Positions 23,439 through 36,294 of a DNA stretch of 64,000 bases are shown here, piece by piece. The notes beneath the pieces are model-generated. The model was not told the origin of the DNA. It worked only from the letters and a program-made list of their open reading frames with translations, and searched no databases. Source of the DNA: Prinsepia uniflora. Its lineage: Eukaryota; Streptophyta; Magnoliopsida; Rosales; Rosaceae. Each line of letters begins with the position of its first letter. Positions within the stretch are counted from its first letter, which is position 1. The stretch spans positions 22,391,137-22,455,136 of the forward strand of contig CM064863.1 in assembly GCA_032719365.1 (NCBI GenBank). The letters run 5' to 3'. Position numbers and translations under genes: made by a program.

Positions 23439-25303
23439 TGGCACGCCTTCATCGGACGTCATACGAGTGAGATATGGTTCTAGAAAGGTGAGGGGAAAAC
23501 GGTAATTTGTGCAAATAAGGGTAAAATGGTCATTTGGCTGTCTTGGAGTGTGTGCCAATGAGATCAGGACACTTGGCTGTTTTTGGGTGGAGTGACCATC
23601 AGAAATTGGACACATGCCCCCTTCTAGATGGTTGTAGACTTTGGTTCACCGCCTTGCCCAAGTTACAAATCGATCAATCGTGGCAATGACCTTACACAAT
23701 TGAAAACAGTGAACACAACTAATCATGAACCCAATCTTCCCGTTTGTTGGACTCTCACCTTTTGTTGTGACGAATGGGGAAGAAGGAAGGGACTTTGAGA
23801 CGGGTTGTGAGATTGGTGGAGTGCACTGTCGTGCACGGTGGAAGGCGGCCACACTCTGTTTTTTATTTCGACAGAAAAGAGTTTGTCACAAACCAAATTG
23901 TAGAATCCCTTAAACATGCTTCTAGTTCCTGATTTTTTGATTGAGGAAGTGAGAAGAAGGTTTAAGGAGTTGATTGAGCCTATTTTCGAGGCCTAAATGG
24001 AACGGTAAGCACATGTCCCATGAAACCTTCAGTTGTGTTTCAATAATGACAATTTTATTTGTGCTAAGTGTTGATCAAATTGGTCATTTGCACGAGGTTT
24101 CTGGAGTCACTAGTAAGCTTTTGGGATCAGACCACCGCCTAAGATGGCCAGAACCATGAGAACGGTATGGAGGAATGGACCGGTTCGAGAAAATCAATTG
24201 AAGGTATGAAGATATAACTTGTTTTTCCTATTCTGAGTTCATGGATCTTTTAGAAACTTTGAGAAAGGATTGTAGAATTAATTAGGGAAGTAAACGGACA
24301 AAACTAGACCAGATAGACCCATGAACTGGCCACGCCGGTTCAGCCTGAACCGTGAACCGGTCGGACCGGTCGAAGCAAGGTTGAACATGACACTGTGCTG
24401 GCGCGTGAGGCCCACGCGTTGCCCCTTTGGGCGGCGCATGTGGGCGTGTGGTACAATGTTTGAGAATGGTTCCAACAAGACTTTTAAAGTATTCGATGTA
24501 ACGAACATTTTGGCGCTGGTTTCGAGTCAATTGGACATCGTCTCGATATCTTTCGGGATGTCCGAAGGTTTTAGGGCTCAGTTAAAAATAGTTAAAAATA
24601 TGGGGAAATTATGGGGCTTTAGTATGGTCTTTGTGAAGTAGTTAGTGACCTTAGTATGAGATTTGGACAGGTTCGGGAAAGCCAAGAACAGCGGAATGGC
24701 CGGGAACAGTATAAGTGCGCGCGTATCGAAGCGACATCCGAATGGTCTGTGAGTGGACTTTGCTTTCTAACTCTTGATGCATGCATATATTTTTTTATAT
24801 GTTTTCTATACGTTATTCTACGATTTGAATTATGATCTTGATGGTTTACGGTTTTGCACATTTTTCGAGGAAATTACATAATTTCACGTTTTGCGAGATT
24901 TCGATGAATATTGTGGTTTGAACCTGGTTTTAATGATTTGATTATGGGATTTGAAATACAATTTGATTTCAATGAAAGTAAAAGGATTTTGGAAAGTGAT
25001 TTCGGGCTTAGAGGCCCAGTTCAAACAGTGGTTTTGAGAAACGTGATTTCTGGTTTTTGAATCGGATTTCCGGATGACGATTCAGGATTCGATTTGGGAC
25101 TTGAAAGTGGATTCCGGGTTTGGATTCGGAATGGTTATTCCAGATGCCAGCTTACAAAATGATGGTTTCGGACTTGGATTTGGAAAGGAGATGGATATTA
25201 GTTCTGGGTTTGGATTCGGGATCCTGATGAGATTGCGGATTCGGATTCAGAAATGGAAAATGGTTTTCAATGGTTTGGATTGGATTTGCTGGATCTGATT
25301 ATT

Positions 25304-25510
25304 GGGTTTAAAGACCCAGATATGATATGACGGGGGCGGGCACAGATTGGGTTTAAAGACCCGGATTGAGTTTAAAGACTCGTGAGTTCAAAGACTCGGA
25401 TATTGATATTTCCCCCGTAGGCCTGTTGAGTTTAAAGACTCGGAAGTTTAAAGACTCGGATTATATTGAGGCCTGGATTGAGTTTAAAGACTCGGGAGTT
25501 TAAAGACTTG
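25304..25510 (+). repeat. array of short palindromes (GAGTTTAAAGACTC type) in LTR
   Basis: Same unit type and spacing as at 2591-2796, with GGGTTTAAAGACCC units first and GAGTTTAAAGACTC units after. It lies within module 2 (24749-25841) of the outer LTR. Confidence 0.85.
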
Positions 25511-26084
25511 GATAGATCCAGTAGGTTCGATGGATGAAAATGTGGTTTCAAATGTGTTTTGGTTTTCACTGAGACTTGATGATGATGGTTTTGAATAAAG
25601 GTTTTCCGAGGTTTTGGGCTTTGCCCGGAGGATATGACTTTGATGGTTTTGGGCTGAGGCCCGGGTTTTGAGAAAAAGGAACTGTGTTTGGTTTTCTTAC
25701 ATGGTTTTATGACATGAGTTGGATATGCATGCACTGGTTTTCGCGTGGAGGGTAAAAATGTACCTGTTTTATGAACTGTTTTCAAACTTATACTTTATTT
25801 TTGTCCACTCAAAGTCTTTTCGTGTTTTCGATACCCTCTAGGTTGTTGCGGTGCGGGCTGTTGGTTGAGAAAGGTGGAGACATCACACTCGCAGTCCACA
25901 GTAGTTCGGTACACTCTAGGAAGTCCGGTTACTTTTCGGATGGCTGGATTCGAGAATCCATGGTCCGACTTACGTGTCACATGGAGGTTTGACGTCAGTC
26001 TGGCCTTCGTGTCATGCGTAAGTCAGACAGGAGCAGGGTTTAGCCCTTAATCCCGGGGGATTAGGGGCGGGCCCTGACAGTTTG

Positions 26085-26490
26085 TAGTTACTCAACAAGA
26101 GGCTCGTGCATCTCTTGGAGTAGTGATAGCCACTTTATCTATTTTTGGTCAGGATGCACTGGTGTTAATAGTCTTGAGGCTACACACTCTTTCATTTCAA
26201 GAGGGTTTACACTGTTTTTTGATCAGGAGTTGACCCCACTGGTTTGGGACATGGGTATCAGTACTTCAACCAGTGTTATGCTAGTTGCTAGTTCTGTGAT
26301 CTAAGACTGTTCGATTTAGATAGAGGGTTTTGATCTTAAGGCAGGCCTAATTCCTTTGGACATTTACGACTTTGATGTGATCATGGGGATGGAGTGGTTG
26401 ACTACTGATCATGCCTTAACTAGTGTTATGAAAATTCAGTTGTCTTTCATAGTCCTGACTTTCCCTTGTTTATTTTTCGTGGAGACTAGA
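26085..26490 (+). pseudogene. gypsy gag C-terminus and protease, decayed
   Basis: Continues the interrupted gag with VTQQEARASLGVV and ATLSIFGQDALVL. It then shows aspartic-protease remnants (ATHSFISRGF, FDVIMGMEWLTTDHA). The catalytic DSGA/DPGA-type motif before ATHSFIS is no longer recognisable, and stops are present. The LTR at 26491 interrupts it. Confidence 0.8.
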
Positions 26491-26878
26491 TGTAACAGCC
26501 CGTCCCAAAATTTTGTGATTATCTAGGTTAATCAGGGATTAAACGAGGATTATCGAATGATTGAGGTAAAAATGACAATTTTTCCCTAAAAGGGAAAAAT
26601 GTTGACTTTTGACCTGGAAGGTCAAGTGCATGTGGACTGAGGTCCATTACTCAGATCGAGGGATTACGATCACGTGGATAGGCAGGCATGTCAAATTTGA
26701 ACGTCGTACGGGAAAGTTACGGGACTAGAAAGGTTTAATTGGATTTTACGGTGCACGATTTTTGAAATGAGTGAATTGTTGTTTGTTGGCTAATGGGACC
26801 CAAAGATCTCATCTGGACCAAAGGATGAATGACATCTCATTGGTTCATTACCCCACATTCATGCATCTAACCTTTTTT

Positions 26879-26898
26879 CTCTCTCTCTCTCTCTCTCG
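26879..26898. repeat. CT microsatellite
   Basis: About 20 bases of CT repeats within the LTR leader region. Confidence 0.9.
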
Positions 26899-27357
26899 TC
26901 CAAACATACCTGAAACCTACCCTTCCTATTTCTTCTTGGAGGTCTACAGCACCAAGTGCTGGTTGAGGAAAACAGAGAGTGAGTCGAGAAAGAGATAGAC
27001 TAACTAGATGGTAGAGGTGGCTGAGCCATAGTGGCTAGCCGTGAAACCCATAAAAGGTAAGTTGTGTGTGTGTTTCTTTTGGATTTGGGTTTTGGTTAGT
27101 TGTGAGGTTGGTCTGAGGACAAGGTTTTGTTCTACGAGGTGTTGCGAGTATGTGGAGGCAAAAATGGACGACGTTGGACACTGGGAGAAGCTCAGGGAAA
27201 GCTCAAAGGTGACCCGTGAAGGTTCAAGCTTGGCCAAAAAATTTTAGGCCAGTTTTCTATATTTTGAACTCATAGATCTATTCTTGGAAGTAAGACGAGT
27301 CAAGGCCGGGGTCGAATGACCCGTTACAAGGTCGTAGGTTGACCCAGTCAGAGGTAG

Positions 27358-27600
27358 GAGGCGATGACGTGGCAAGCCACATCATCTTGTTAGTCCACGT
27401 GGTAGGGGCCGGTTGGTGCCACGTGGCAACGTGTCAAGACCCATCAACATTGACATGGCAAGTCCACATCAGCACTGTCAGACCACGTGGAACAGTCAAG
27501 TGGTGCCATATAGCAACATGTCAGAGATATCATAGTGACGTAGAAGGTGATGTTGCAGTGATAGCAGTGACATCATCATAACGCCATCATGTGACACATG
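27358..27600. promoter_or_regulatory. cluster of ACGT-core motifs in LTR
   Basis: Dense CACGTGG, CCACGTGG, GATGACGTGG, AACGTGTC and GTGACGTAG motifs within 240 bp. ACGT cores of this kind are known binding sites for plant bZIP and bHLH factors. Similar clusters occur in the LTRs at 35648 and 37496. Confidence 0.6.
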
Positions 27601-30046
27601 GTGTAACGACCCAACCCGGAATTCGGGATTAGATTGGTAACTAATCATGATTAAAGAGGGTTAATCGGTGGTTAGTAGGGTGGAATCGGACGAACGTGGC
27701 AAAATGACCGTTTTGCCCCTAGTCGTGGGTGAAACGTTGACTTTTTATTCGGGCGGTCAAGTGGACCTTGCCCGATGACCGTGACGTAGTTTGGGACGTC
27801 ACGAGTTCATAGACGGGCGGCACGTCCGATTCGGACGAACATGGTGGAAGTTATGACGTGCGGAAGTCCAGGGGCATTTCCGTAATTTAGACGAAATAAG
27901 GGAAAATGTTGACTTTTTGATCGGGAGGTCCGATGGCCGAGGGCCGAGGACCGTTAGGATGGTTTCGATGCCCCGAGCACAACGACGGGCGGCATGCGTC
28001 GATCGGAGTCCAATTGACCAAGTTACGGGTCACGGATGGTGAGGGGCATTGTGGTAATTTGCCAAGTGAGGGCAAAATGGTAATTGTTACTGTGGGACCT
28101 GTTTGAGCCGTGAATGGATGGTCTTTGAGCAGAGTAAGGGAATTGTTTATGGATTTTGAGGCGTGGGGAGCATGGTGGCATGGGTTGATGCAATGGAATT
28201 CAGCACTCATGGGAATTGTTTATGATTTTGGTGATGAAAATCAGCACGGGGTGCACTGGGGGTTGGGAAACTGGTGTTGTGCTGGGTTTGTTTTCGTTAA
28301 ACAGGGCAGGGAGTTTGGGGAGCACGGTTATTCTCGCCTTGTTTATACGATGAGTGAGGGGACAATGGACAGAGGCAGATTCACAGGTGTGATCAGTAGT
28401 GAGTGGAGGAAAATTGGAGTTTGAAACCGGGCGACATTGCACTGAACAGGCAATGTACGGGCTGAGTTTTGTTGAGGTTGTGTCTGTGCTATTGGAAAAA
28501 AAAACAGGGAGTGTTGAGCAGTGCACCATTCCGTGGTTATTTGGGCTGGGTGAGAGGTGGAGACGCAGGGGCACGGGAGAATCCATTCAAACCTCTGTGT
28601 GAGGCTGAGGACGGAGAAACGACGGAGGAAGTTGGGGGACGACGGTGGCGGAAAGGAAAAACAGAGACCTGCACACAGTGAGCGTGATCGACCTTCCCCA
28701 TACGAATTGAGGGACAATGTGAACTGAAAAGGATGTTAGGGAGGAATTGGAGTGGGAGAGAAGAAAGAATCGGGGAAGGGAAACCCAGGAACACTGAACC
28801 CGCCCGAAAACTCCATTTTTCAGCTTGAAAATCAAACGTTGAAATGGGGCGGCCAATTGATGGAATTAGGGGGAGGTTGAGTTTCCAGACATTCTGACGA
28901 GTCGAACGGGATTGGAAGTGATGAGAATGGTGCAGGGAGGAGCCCAGGCGACTTCGAGGTTCTATGCTGAAAATCCCAGTTGAGTCAGTGGGGGTTGAGG
29001 GATTGGAGCTTGCAATTGAGATCGAGGACTAGTTCCTAGTGATCCTGCGAAGCCCCTGAGTGAGCCAATTTAAAGAAATCACTGTGAATCAATGAAATCA
29101 AGCGTGGAACGGTAGCCGGTGTTCTTCAAAAAGAAGTCGTGTTGATTCGACCGGATTGAGGTAAGCTTTGAGGTAATTGACTTCACAGAACCTTAATTGG
29201 ATTATTGGCGAGACTAATAGACAGTTGCATTGTTGAAATCAAGCTGTAATTAAGGGAAATTTAACGGGTCATGTCGCGGGTTGAACAACCCGGATTGCAG
29301 GCTGGTCGGGTTAGGACGATGACTGTAGCTACTACTGTAGCAAGCGCGTGGACTCACGCGCAGCCGCTTGCGGCGGCTCGTGACGGCGCGTGGACTCGAT
29401 TTTCGAGGTGAGTCCAACATGACTTTTGTCCTACACATTGTAACAAACATTTTAACGTTGATACCAAATTTATCGGACACCGTTTCGATGTTATTCCGAG
29501 GGTCCGAAGATTTACGTTACGTTTGTAATTAACGATTAATTCTCGGAAAATTATGGGAAATTAGTATGTTGTTATCTAAGCTCTTAGTGACACTAAAGTA
29601 TGTTTTCGGACAGGATTTGAAATTTCTGAAAAATATCGGAAATTACGGAACCGCGTGCGGCGCGAAACCGAGCCCTATTGGACGGTGTGTGAGTGGACTT
29701 GCTTTCAAAATTTAATGCATGCATAAATTATTTCTATGATTTTATGATTATGATTATAAGTTGAGATTGATTTTGATTTCCGTATTTATACGTACTCGAT
29801 TTCCGTATTTATACGTATTTCTTACTATATATGTGAAATTACGCGTATTTCGAGACTATGGTCACTCGTGTGCTTAATGATGGTTTAATGAAAGAAATCA
29901 TATGAAACGGGTGGAAAATGGTTTAAGAAGGTTGTTTATGATTTGCGAGTGTAACCTACGATTTTGACACGTTTTTCGAGAACGTTCCGGATTTGCACGT
30001 TTTACGAGGTTTCGAGTTATTGTGATTTGATCACTGTTGATGTTTG

Positions 30047-30128
30047 AATTGGGGAATTAAAATGAGACTTGTGATTTTGAGGATTTTAATTGGGGAATTA
30101 AAATGAGACTTGTGATTTTGAGGATTTT
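30047..30128. repeat. 41-bp tandem duplication in LTR
   Basis: Two apparently identical 41-base copies (30047-30087 and 30088-30128) starting AATTGGGGAATTAAAATGAG. A smaller direct repeat of GATTTCCGTATTTATACGTA occurs at about 29776-29818. Confidence 0.92.
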
Positions 30129-30591
30129 AAATGTGGGTTTGGAGTACGTTTTGCTTGGATCGTGATTTTGGTAATTATGATTTGGGTTTTGATGTTTTGA
30201 TAATGAGATTTGAGAAATGAAATGATTTCAAGGAATTAAAATGGAGTTTGAAGAATGCGATTTCGGGCTTGATGCTCGGGGCATAAAAGTAATTTTAACA
30301 AACGAGGTTTCGGTTTTCGGAAATTTTAAGTAGATTCTTGGTTTGGGTTCGGGATGATGCTTCCGGATGCCGGCTTACGGAATCATTATTGTGAATTCGA
30401 ATTCGAGAATGGAAAAGGATTTAATAAAGTGATTTGGTCTGATTTTGCATGCCCCGTGTTTAATGATGATTTGATTATGTTTGTGAAGTATGATTTGGGG
30501 AATTGAATGTGGAAATTCGGACCATGAGTCCTGTTGTGGAAAATGTGATTTTGGGATGGATCCCACGTTGTTGTGTTTGACAAATGTTTTG

Positions 30592-30841
30592 GGGTTTAAA
30601 GACCCGTTGAAAACTGGTTTGGGTTTAAAAACCCGGTGCTATTGCTGGAGCACGTTTTGAGTTTAAAGACTCGGTTAATTAATGACGGGGGAGGGCCCTT
30701 AATGAGTTTAAAGACTCGTGAGTTTAAAGACTCGATTACTGTGATACCCCCGAGGCCTATTGATTATGTTCTGAGTTTAAAGACTCGTTGATATCCCGGG
30801 AAGGCCTGTTTATGCGCATGGTTTTGAGTTTAAAGACTCGG
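30592..30841 (+). repeat. array of short palindromes (GAGTTTAAAGACTC type) in LTR
   Basis: GGGTTTAAAGACCC and GGGTTTAAAAACCC units precede several GAGTTTAAAGACTC units, with wider spacing than in other copies. Position within module 2 is equivalent. Confidence 0.82.
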
Positions 30842-32234
30842 GCGCACTTGATAACCAGCAGAATGTTTGATTTGTGATTTATTGATGATTTCTGATGTTT
30901 CGGTTGAGTTGGGCAGTGGCCCGGTATGTGGTTGTTGGTTTTGGATCATGTTGTGCATTTGGTTTGATTTGTGGTTTTGGGTTGAGGCCCGGTGTTTATA
31001 ATTGCGGGCTATGACCCGAAGATCAAGGAAAGGAAAATGATTTGAGGTTCATACGAGTTTTTCCTTATGTTGAAATTTGATACACAGTTTTTCTTATGTG
31101 GAAAATCTTAACCGATTGCGAAATGATTTTTGTATGCATGCATTCGTTTTTACGCGGAGGGTAAAAACGCTTGTTGCATCTGTTTTGCTAAACTGATTTA
31201 TTTTTGTCCACTCACGCCTTTTGGTTTTTATTGACCCTCCAGGTCGTGGCGCGTTGTTCGAGGCTGTACGAGGGGCGGAGGCATGAGTAAACACGTGTGG
31301 CTATCCCTGGTCTGGCACGTACGGAGGGTAACTTGGGTATTTCAGTCGACTTTCCAGACGGGAGCAGGACCGGGCACGGTTATCGATGCCCCTTTCGGGG
31401 GCGGTCCTGCCACATGGCACGTGTTAAAGGGTGACACAAGGCACTAGTCAGGGTGTGATACATGGTAGTTGTCAGAAGTTGTCAGTTGTCAAATGTCATT
31501 AGGGCTAACGTCAGCAGGTGACGTCAGCGTTGACCAGCCCGTGGGTACAAATTTCAATGTTAAATTGGTCTTGCTCGAAAGATTTCGACAATCTAAATCC
31601 AATGGAGGTAGTTTCAGGTCGATCAGAGATCGTTTGAGTAGTGTTTTGGAGGTTTTAGCCTCGGGAAGCATGTTCGGGACATGTTTACTGTTTCGAGGTT
31701 TATGGGGAGGGGGTGTTTACATACGAACTTATTCGGATTGTTAGTGACCCCCGAGTGTGACTTTGACAGGTCAAGTGGTTTCGGAAGCTTCGGAATTGCT
31801 TACGGACACAGGTTTTGAGCGTGCAGCGTGGACCGTGTATGAGTGGACCTTGTTTTATAAATGTGATGCATGCATAAATGTTTTAAATGTCTTATAATCA
31901 TGTTTTAAAATGCAATGATTTCATAGTGATTTGAATGATGATTTTTGGATTTAATTGTCGGTTTCTGAAAGATTTTAGGGATTTCCGTGAAAATGATATT
32001 TTGGGCTTGAGACCCAATTGGATAATGAAATGATTTTGGGTATTTTGAAATGAGTTATGGACATTGTTTTACGATGTTTTTGAAATCAATGCTTGTGAAA
32101 TGAATTTATGAGATTTTGGTGGAAATTATGTTTTGGGCTGAGACCCTATGTGAAACAATTGATTTGGTTTGAAATAAAACTATTTATGAAAACGTATTTC
32201 AACTGTTTCCACATAGACCATCCTCCGTGATATT

Positions 32235-32345
32235 GATATGACTCTGGTTGTGAATGTGTTTCCTCGGAGAGGGCCTCCGGTAGTGAATGTGCTTCCCCGG
32301 AGAGGTCCCTATGATGCTGCTCAACTCCGGGATGCGATGTGTACC
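32235..32345 (+). repeat. hairpin units (GTGAATGTG loop type) in LTR
   Basis: Two clear units: CTCTGG or CCTCCGG, then a GTGAATGTG[TC]TTCC core, then CTCGGAG or CCCGGAGAGG. The arms pair as in the 8360-8560 array and the loop is related to it (TGTGTAATTCC). A further CTCCGGGATGCGATGTG piece follows. The array is shorter here, in a more decayed LTR. Confidence 0.65.
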
Positions 32346-32980
32346 CCCTCCCACTCTCGAAGAAGTCATGATGCACTGTCTATTGATGAGAAGTCGTGGA
32401 AGGCGCGGCTTAGGAGTGCTTATGTATGACATCGGTCGGTTATTTGTTCACGACGATATGAATGTCGACGGTAGATTTGTTCACTGAGACGTGCTCGGAC
32501 ATGAGCTGTCTTGGAGCTTATTTGCACGCATTGCATGGATGACGTGACTGATGATGATATGAGATGAGACAAATATGGGTTATGAGGATTGGTCATTTTT
32601 TCGAGTATTGTTTTATGTCCAGATGTTTTCACATATTTTGGTTTGAAAAGAAATATGATTTGATTTTAAGAAAGAATTTGAGATTACATGTTTTCTTATG
32701 CATGCATGCATGCTTTTAATTTGAGGGTATAAATGTATTTTCTCGAAATGTATTTGAAAATGCTATTTTGTCCTCTCAAAATTTTAAATGGTTTTTTTGA
32801 TACCCTTTAGGTTCATCGTGGATGCGAGCTGTAGTAGAGACTGAGGCATCACATGAAGCTGCGTACTCTGGAAACCCTTTCTGGGTCACGGTATTATCTC
32901 TAGTCTGACACGTTGTGTCAGACAGGAGCAGGCCATCCCACGTTAATCCTGAGGGATTAGGGATGGAACCTATCATCAGA

Positions 32981-34179
32981 GGATACCTTCTTCGGGGGTC
33001 ATCTCAGCTTTGGAATCTGAGAGGTATTTAAGGAGTGGTTGTTGGGGGTATTTGGCACATGTGTTGATGTCCCGAGATGTCTCAGTGAGGTTGGAGGAAA
33101 TAACGATTGTACAAGAGTTTCTGGATGTGTTTCCGAAGGATTTACTGGGATTACCACCTCAGAGGGAGGTTGAGGTTACTATTGAACTTCTTCCAGGTAC
33201 TCAACCTATTTTGCAACCGCCGTATAGGATGGCACCAGCATAATTAAGAGAATTGAAGGTTCAACTACAAGAACTAGTGAATTTGGGGTTCATTTGACCC
33301 AGTATGCCGCCTTGGAGAGCCCCAGTTCTATTTGTACGAAAGAAGGATGGTAGTCTGAGACTTTACATGGATTAACGATAGCTGAACAAGGTGACTATGC
33401 AAAACAAGTATTTGTTACCACGGATTGATGATTTGTTGAACAAACTAAGGGGTGCTAGGTAATTTTCCAAGATTAACCTTCGATCTAGATATCATCAGTT
33501 GAGGATCAAGGACTCGGATGGTCCCTAAACCTCTTTTCAAACTCGGTACAGACACTATGAGTTTTTAGTCATGTCATTCGGATTAACGAACGCCCCAGCA
33601 ACATTCATGGATTTGATGAACCGAGTCTTCCGGAAGTTTTTGGATCGTTTTGTAATTGTGTTTATTGATGATATTTTGAGGTATTCTAGGAGTGTGAAGG
33701 CGCATAAGAAACACCTGAGGCTAGTCTTGAATACACTCAAAAAGAAGCAGATGTATGCCAAGTTGAGCAAGTGTCATTTTTTGTTGACCAGTGTTGGATT
33801 TCTGGGTCATGTGATTTTGGCTGAGGGAATTAGTATAGACCCTCAAAAGATCGAAGCTGTTTCAAATTGGCGTCAACCGACCACGTTAACCAAGGTGAGG
33901 AGTTTTGTTGGACTGGCGGGGTATTATAAACTTTTTGTGGAGGGCTTCTCCAAGATTGCAGTCATGTTGACGCGATTGACTCAGAAGGGAGGAAAATTCT
34001 TTTGGGATGATCTGTGTGAAGAGAGCTTTCATGAATTGAACAAACGATTGACTACTGCTCTGATTTTGGCCTTTTCGGATGATATTGGGAACCGTGTTAT
34101 ATTGCTTCCACGTAATACCCTTGTTGCTCGACCAGGTTATTATAGGATAGCTTCAGGATTCGACTCTTTGTGTCATTAG
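32981..34179 (+). pseudogene. gypsy reverse transcriptase, decayed
   Basis: One reading frame can be followed throughout: the pre-RT segment (TIVQEFLDVFPKDLLGLPP, PPYRMAPA), the RT fingers (RAPVLFVRKKDGSLRL), the MSFGLTNAPATF motif, the catalytic FIDDIL (YVDD position), and the thumb/connection (FLGHVILAEGISIDPQKIEA, GLAGYYKLFVEGFSKI). At least six in-frame stops (33241, 33295, 33373, 33379, 33460, 33526) kill it. The RNase H domain is missing: the frame goes from LILAFSDDIGN into unrelated residues and then integrase, so a deletion of about 0.5 kb is inferred near 34090. Confidence 0.9.
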
Positions 34180-34189
34180 GATGGAGGTC

Positions 34190-35604
34190 AAAGCAGGTAA
34201 CCAACATGACTTTTCACTCAGGGATGATAGAGCCTTACTCAAGAAGGGCTGGTTGTACGTAGTCGATGATTGCAACTAAAGAAGGATATTCTTGAAGAGG
34301 CGCACAATTTTTCTTATGCAATGCACCATGGAGGAACTAAGATGTACCATATCCTGAGGGAGTACTACTAGTGGTCCGGGATTAAACGAGATATTGCTCA
34401 GTTTGTGAGCATGTGCTTGGTATGTCAGTAGGTTAAGGCAGATAGGCAGCGACCTTAAGGGAGAGTGCATCCACTTCATATCCCAGAATAGAATAGGACC
34501 AGATTACTATGGATTTTGTGATTAGGCTTCCCGGGACTCAAAGGGGTCATAATGGTATTGGGTGATTATAGATCGACTTACGACATCAGCACGCTTCTTG
34601 CATATGCGAACGGGTTATAGGTTGTACCAGTTAGCTCAATTGTCCATGGATCAAATTTTTCGGTTGCATGGAGTCTCTGAATCCATTATTTCGGATCGTA
34701 ATATGAAGTTTACTTTGAGATTTTGGCAGGCATTCACTCGGTATTTGGGAACCATAACACATTTTAGTACAGGTTTTCATCCTCAGACTGATGGGCAGTC
34801 TGAGGGGACTATTTAGACCTTGGAAGACATGTTGAGAGCTTGTGTGCTATAGTTTAGTGGGAGCTGGGATACTTACCTTCCCTTAATGGAATTTGCGTAC
34901 CATAACAGTTTTCAAAGCTAGATTTGGGATGGCTCCGTTTGAGGCACTATATGGATGTCAGTGCAGGACACCTCTTTGTTGGACTAAGATGGGGAAGAGG
35001 AAACTGCAGACACCGGAGTATCTAGATGTGACAATTGAAAAAGTCAGGGTTATCAAGGAAAGGTTGAAGACAGCGTAGGATCATCAAAAGAGTTATGTGG
35101 ATCGTCACACGAGGGACCTTGAGTTTAATATCGGAGACTAGGTCTTTCTAAGACTAACCCCTTGGAAGAGAGTCGTACGATTTGGACGGCAAGGGAAGTT
35201 GAGTCCTTGGTTTATTGGACCTTATGAGGTTATTGAGAGGATAGGCCATGTGGCTTATCGACTAGCTTTGCCTTCAGAACTTTCGCCACGTTCTATTCTG
35301 ACTTCTGGATTGCTTGTAGAAAAAAAAAGTCTTTTCCTTCCCTATTCATGATGTGTTACATGTATCTATGCTCCGGAAATACTTGTACGATGGAGCCCAT
35401 GTACTGAAGGAACAACCTATTGGACTTAGAGAGGATTTGAGCTACGAGGAGCAACCGGTTATGATTCTGGATCGGAAGGATAAGGTGCTTCGGAGGAAAA
35501 CTGTTCTGATGGTCAAGTTTATGTGGAGAAATTCTAACGGGGAGGAAGCCACATGGGAGCTCGAGACGTCGATGTGGGACCAATATCCATACCTTTTCCC
35601 ATGA
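34190..35604 (+). pseudogene. gypsy integrase with degenerate C-terminal chromodomain-like tail
   Basis: Recognisable in order: the HHCC zinc region (HHGGTKMYHILREYY, CLVCQ), the catalytic core (DRLTTSARFLHMRT, SIISDRNMKFTLRFWQAFT, HPQTDGQSEGT), APFEALYGCQCRTPLCWTK, and the tail (EEQPVMILDRKDKVLRRKT, GEEATWELET, YPYLFP). Frameshifts and stops split it into several frames. The tail form is that of Tekay/Del-type chromoviruses. Stops sit at positions that are Trp or Gln in the younger copy at 62281-63276. Confidence 0.88.
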
Positions 35605-35633
35605 CAGGTACATTTTTCGAGGACGAAATTTTT

Positions 35634-35647
35634 TTAAGGGGGGTAGT
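35634..35647 (+). other. polypurine tract of the old gypsy element
   Basis: TTAAGGGGGGTAGT immediately precedes the TGTAACGACCCC start of the LTR at 35648, as expected for the plus-strand primer. The younger element has the same tract in reverse at about 61658-61672. Confidence 0.88.
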
Positions 35648-36294
35648 TGTAACGACCCCACCTTTTTTAAAATATTTATTACGGGACTTTTCAGGTGTTT
35701 TCGGAAAAATTGGACCATTTTGCCCTTAAGTCTTTGCTTGGCTTACTAATTAGGGAAAGGGTATATTCGGTAGACATCAAAATTTGATATTTTAGGAGAG
35801 TGAGGACATGTGGCAGTCGGGGGGTCATTCCCTCATCCCTCATTGGATCAGATTGGCCACATTGAACCACCCAAACTCACCCATACTCTCTCATTCTCTC
35901 CCTCACCATGCAACCAAAACCCAAACAAATTCTTCAAATTATATACACACATTTCTAGCTCATTTTAGCTCAAAATAAGGCATGGATCATGATCCTTGGA
36001 TCCTCACAATTAAGAAGGATCCAAGTTTGAAGGAAGTAGGACGTGGAATCGCCAGGAACTCGGCCAAGAAGGAAACCTGAAACTTTCGGGCTTCATACTA
36101 TAAAATTCAGGTACTTTTTTGCAATTCTTTGCTTGGATTTGAGTTCATAGGATCGAGTACATAATTTTTTACTATTAGAACGTTAAATTTGGTTGAGTTT
36201 TGAAGAAGTTAGGAAGGTTTGAAGTTTTGAGTTTTAATGGCGATTTCTAGCTGGTCGACGGCGACCGTGATGGTTCGATCATCTTTTTTGGCGA

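Larger units (their letters stand above)
20392..26079 (+). mobile_element. solo LTR inserted in gypsy gag, itself carrying a nested LTR
   Basis: Runs from TGTAACGACCTG to GGGCCCTGACA with a perfect target duplication GTTTG (20387-20391 and 26080-26084). Without the nested LTR and its duplication it is 3026 bp. Intron-like modules: donor GTATGA at 24204 with acceptor at 24669-24670, and donor GTGAGT at 24749 with acceptor CTCTAG ending 25841. The GC-rich core is at about 24401-24445. Confidence 0.92.
27602..31412 (+). mobile_element. solo LTR nested in the LTR at 26491-32975
   Basis: A 3811-bp LTR from TGTAACGACCCAACCCGG to GGTCCTGCCA with a perfect target duplication CATGG (27597-27601 and 31413-31417). 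Intron-like modules: donor GTAAGC at 29161 with acceptor at 29612-29613, and donor GTGAGT at 29689 with CTCAC branch-like site and acceptor CTCCAG ending 31242. The longest LTR in the window; most of the extra length is in module 2. Confidence 0.94.
26491..32975 (+). mobile_element. solo LTR inserted in gypsy protease region, carrying a nested LTR
   Basis: Starts TGTAACAGCCCG and ends GGAACCTATCA. Flanking 5-mers CTAGA and TCAGA match at only three positions, so the duplication is decayed or the edges are off by a base. Without the nested LTR it is about 2.67 kb. The intron-like module 1 donor GTAAGT at 27057 and acceptor at 31768-31769 span the nested LTR. The module 2 donor has decayed to ATGAGTGG at 31839; the acceptor CTTTAG ends at 32810. 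The pol frame resumes after it. Confidence 0.82.

Noticed and set aside
20392..26079. A complete retrotransposon with LTRs at 20392 and 23439
   Set aside because: The two pieces are the halves of one LTR split by a nested LTR; joining them restores a continuous LTR, and no primer site, coding region or polypurine tract lies between.
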